A stretch of 64,000 nt of DNA, taken from assembly GCF_019891545.1 (NCBI RefSeq), contig NZ_JAHDIU010000008.1:1-64000 (forward strand), read 5' to 3'. The translations under genes were made by a program, and so were the position numbers. Below are positions 61,763 through 64,000 of the stretch, in pieces. The DNA comes from Flavobacterium coralii (lineage in GTDB: Bacteria > Bacteroidota > Bacteroidia > Flavobacteriales > Flavobacteriaceae). Positions within the stretch are counted from its first letter, which is position 1. Every line of letters starts with the position of its first letter. The notes under the pieces were generated by a model. The model had not been told where the DNA came from. It saw only the letters and a program-made list of their open reading frames with translations, and searched no databases.

Positions 61763-62380
61763 ATGAAAAAGCCGGCACTTATTTTTTCATACATTTTCAA
61801 TCCACTGCTTATACCGGTATATGCTACGCTTTTCTACTTTTTAATAACTATCAATTACTTCCATACCCATGAGGTGTACCTTGTGTTTATACAGGTGCTT
61901 ATAGTTACGGTATTGCTCCCGGTATCTATATTTTACCTGTTGCGCTCGCTGGGGCTTATTAAAACGCGGATGCTGCTCGACAAAAAAGAACGCAGGCTTC
62001 CGCTGGCCATATATGCAGTATTGCTCTTTATACTCATCAAGCACAGCCTCGCCGACTTTGTACTGCCCGAACTTTATTATTATTTCCTTGGCAGCCTTAT
62101 CAGTATAACAGGCGCTTTAGCCCTGGTTTTATTCAACTACAAAATAAGCCTGCATGTGCTTGGGGTGTCATCGTTAACGGTATTTGTTATCAGTATTTCT
62201 GCCTATTACCACATACAGTTGTTATGGATAATTGCGACACTTATAACCTGCTGCGGTTTTGTGGCATCTGCCAGGCTTTTAGTAAAGGAGCATACACTAA
62301 GCGGTATTTTGCTGGGAGCACTTATTGGTATTGTGCCGCAGGTGTTATTGTGGTTTGCATGGCTGTTTCCTGTAGTTTAG
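61763..62380 (+). CDS. PAP2-like integral membrane protein
   Basis: A 205-aa protein with about six transmembrane helices. Residual PAP2 phosphatase features are visible: KKERRLP (motif 1-like), SLHVLG (motif 2-like) and SARLLVKEHTLSG (motif 3-like, with the histidine but changed spacing). It may be a divergent lipid phosphatase or a non-catalytic relative. It starts 3 bp after rpoN, in the same operon. Confidence 0.65.
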   Translation: MKKPALIFSYIFNPLLIPVYATLFYFLITINYFHTHEVYLVFIQVLIVTVLLPVSIFYLLRSLGLIKTRMLLDKKERRLPLAIYAVLLFILIKHSLADFVLPELYYYFLGSLISITGALALVLFNYKISLHVLGVSSLTVFVISISAYYHIQLLWIIATLITCCGFVASARLLVKEHTLSGILLGALIGIVPQVLLWFAWLFPVV

Positions 62381-62381
62381 G

Positions 62382-63101
62382 TTACAGTATATAAAACATA
62401 AGCCCGAAGTTAACAGCATTAAGGTTTACCTGCTGCCCGTTGTCCAGTTTAGCATCTTTATTAAAAAGCGGGTTGAGCCCGTAGTACACATAAAAGTTCC
62501 ACGTGTTCCACCCTGTCGCTATATAAGCACCATATAAAAGCCTGTTCATATCGTCATTGCCCTTTACTTTGGTACTGCCTCCGCTTAACGGGTAAAATTG
62601 AGCCTTATCGGCAAAAAGGTAACTTGCTTTAAAGCCTGTGTACACCCTCCAGAACTTATGGCTTGAACTGTTTGAATTCCGCCAGCGGAATTCAATCGGC
62701 AGCTCTAAGCAATGCAGCACCAGCTTGTTCTTGTCAAAATCATTGCTGTTGGGTTCTTCATACAGCATTGCACCTGCTGCTTCCGTGATTTTAAGATTAT
62801 GCTTTATATTGCTGTAAGCGTAGCCCAAACCAACTGCAATGGCATAGGTTCGCGTTTCGTTAACGGGAATATCCCTTAAAAAGCCGAAAGAGATACCTGT
62901 AGAAAAAGAATTTTGCGAATAATCACCGGGCTTGTTCTGCATCAGTATATACGAAACAGATGCATAAAATTGGTCTTCACGGTATTTTGGGTCAGAAAAA
63001 GTTGTAATACTGTCTGTATCCGTTACAGGCATTTCTTCCTCAGTCTGTGCAACACATGCCAGGCCTGTAAGCAATAAAATAAAGGTATGTAGCAGTCGCA
63101 T
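62382..63101 (-). CDS. Outer-membrane beta-barrel protein (PorT-like family)
   Basis: A 239-aa protein with a Sec signal (ending CVAQ) and alternating beta strands ending NFGLMFYIL, consistent with an 8-stranded barrel. Length and the LELPIEFRWR segment resemble the PorT/outer-membrane beta-barrel family; PorT itself is a T9SS component, but many members have other roles, so I do not assign the symbol. It converges with the PAP2-like gene, with one base between stops. Confidence 0.72.
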   Translation of the reverse strand: MRLLHTFILLLTGLACVAQTEEEMPVTDTDSITTFSDPKYREDQFYASVSYILMQNKPGDYSQNSFSTGISFGFLRDIPVNETRTYAIAVGLGYAYSNIKHNLKITEAAGAMLYEEPNSNDFDKNKLVLHCLELPIEFRWRNSNSSSHKFWRVYTGFKASYLFADKAQFYPLSGGSTKVKGNDDMNRLLYGAYIATGWNTWNFYVYYGLNPLFNKDAKLDNGQQVNLNAVNFGLMFYIL

Positions 63102-63149
63102 GGAGCCGTATTGAATTATTTACAAATATGCGAAAGTTTTGCTTATACT

Positions 63150-64000
63150 TCAGCTATCTTTTTGGCTGTTGTTGCCCAACAGGTAACCAAACGGTTTTAA
63201 AGGCTCTACATGGCCGAAAATCACGTTGGCTATAGCAAGTACAGGAACTGATAAAATCATGCCTATAACACCCCACAGGAGGCTTCCTGCAACAACGGCT
63301 ATAATAGTCATTAAAGGGTCGAGGTTTACTTTCTCTCCTACTACATACGGTTGTAAGATGTAGCTTTCCACAAACTGCCCAACCGTAAATGTTACAATAA
63401 TGCCTATAAGTGCACCGGTATCGCCATTAGTAACATAGCCCAACCCGATAGCCAGTACAAAACCAATAATATTACCAATGTACGGAATTATGGTAAGCAG
63501 CGCGGCAAGTATGCTTATTACTATAAAATTGCTTACGCCCGAAACACCCATACCTATTGCATAAAGCACCGTGAGGAAAATCATGAGCAGGAATTTACCG
63601 AAAAGATAACCCTGGGTTATAGAAGCGGTTTCGCCTAAAACCTGAGAGACCTCCTGCTTTTTTTCATCAGGGAACAGCTTTATGAAAAATTTGCGGAATT
63701 TACTGCGGTAGTTCAGTAAAAAGAAAATATAGATGAAGGTGAGCAGGTAATCGCCCATGAAAGAATAGAAACTGTTTATAAAGCCAAGCGCACGCTTGCC
63801 AACACTTTTTGCCGAAATAGAATCCTGCAGCTTAAGATCCTGCTTGTCTATAGGAGTATTGGAATATACTTTTTGCTCTAACTGTTCTACATGGGGCATC
63901 ATGCGCTCTTTAACCTTGTCCCAGTCATTCAGGAACTGCGATATCTGTAGCGAGACAATAAAAGCAAAGCCAATACTTAGCAACAGCAGGAATATAGTAC
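63150..64000 (-). CDS. AI-2E family transporter, 5' end outside window
   Basis: At least 283 codons; the frame stays open to the window edge (an apparent TTG at 63983 is internal). It has several transmembrane helices and the family's signature segments (VSGVSNFIVISILAALLTIIPYIGNIIGFVLAIGLGYV, EKVNLDPLMTIIAVVAGSLLWGVIGMILSVPVLAIANVIF). Family members export small molecules or act as Na+/H+ antiporters; the autoinducer-2 name is historical. Substrate unknown. Confidence 0.9.
   Translation of the reverse strand, partial: TIFLLLLSIGFAFIVSLQISQFLNDWDKVKERMMPHVEQLEQKVYSNTPIDKQDLKLQDSISAKSVGKRALGFINSFYSFMGDYLLTFIYIFFLLNYRSKFRKFFIKLFPDEKKQEVSQVLGETASITQGYLFGKFLLMIFLTVLYAIGMGVSGVSNFIVISILAALLTIIPYIGNIIGFVLAIGLGYVTNGDTGALIGIIVTFTVGQFVESYILQPYVVGEKVNLDPLMTIIAVVAGSLLWGVIGMILSVPVLAIANVIFGHVEPLKPFGYLLGNNSQKDS

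Noticed and set aside
62382-63101. Naming the beta-barrel protein porT
   Set aside because: Small barrels of this size are common in flavobacteria, and no other T9SS machinery gene is adjacent; sequence alone is not decisive.
63984-64000. TTG 63983 as true start of the AI-2E transporter
   Set aside because: The frame stays open and hydrophobic to the window edge, and family members are longer; the gene is truncated by the window.

Overview
The window looks like chromosome of a member of the Flavobacteriaceae (Flavobacterium-like). The evidence is low GC; repeated Bacteroidota-type -7 promoter boxes (TAnnTTTG) in place of E. coli-type promoters; few purine-rich ribosome binding sites; SusC/SusD outer-membrane proteins; lipoproteins with acidic residues after the lipid cysteine; secreted proteins with type IX secretion (T9SS) C-terminal sorting domains; and a mevalonate pathway. 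No tRNA, rRNA, CRISPR array, transposase, integrase or phage gene was seen. No gene-free stretch exceeds 300 bp.

Layout. 1-4592: C-terminally incomplete giant secreted protein (DUF11 repeats, choice-of-anchor L domain), minus strand. 4842-16312: housekeeping genes (NifU-like Fe-S protein, M3 peptidase, pseudouridine synthase, UbiA prenyltransferase, mevalonate kinase-like GHMP kinase, diphosphomevalonate decarboxylase, TspO, BaiN-type flavoprotein, GDPD) with an AT-rich leucine-rich-repeat T9SS protein between the isoprenoid genes. 16404-42145: complete starch/maltodextrin utilization locus. 42266-48254: a small lipoprotein, an MBL-fold hydrolase, the rplM-rpsI-rpsB-tsf translation cluster, a YhhQ queuosine-precursor transporter, Tag glycosylase and a small winged-helix protein. 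48346-53423: ahcY, a phosphopantetheinyl transferase, pnuC, a DUF4301 protein with an unusual N-terminal extension, and arfB. 53564-55514: AT-rich islet of three unrecognised or barely recognised genes. 55601-57967: TPP riboswitch and a TonB-dependent receptor. 57984-64000: a 133-bp palindromic repeat, a Rieske-fold lipoprotein lacking its ligand histidines, greA with a terminator-like hairpin in its leader, HIT hydrolase, lipocalin-like lipoprotein, rpoN, a PAP2-like membrane protein, a beta-barrel protein and an AI-2E transporter cut by the window end.

How the starch locus works. SusC, SusD and SusE capture and import maltodextrins at the outer membrane. Two large GH13 amylases and a SusF-like starch-binding protein carry T9SS sorting domains and should act at the cell surface. 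Two GH13 lipoproteins, a SusA-like GH13 and a GH31 alpha-glucosidase complete depolymerisation. An MFS permease imports maltose; GH65 maltose phosphorylase and beta-phosphoglucomutase turn it into glucose plus glucose-6-phosphate. A LacI-family regulator lies between the two arms, and two LacI-type palindromes sit just upstream of susC. Four strong intrinsic terminators separate genes inside this locus with almost no room for new promoters, which suggests that read-through sets relative expression.

Several apparent open reading frames begin at TTG a few codons upstream of a good ATG. I corrected the starts of GDPD, the SusA-like GH13, pgmB, SusD, the 392-aa islet protein and the Rieske-like lipoprotein, giving the reason in each entry.
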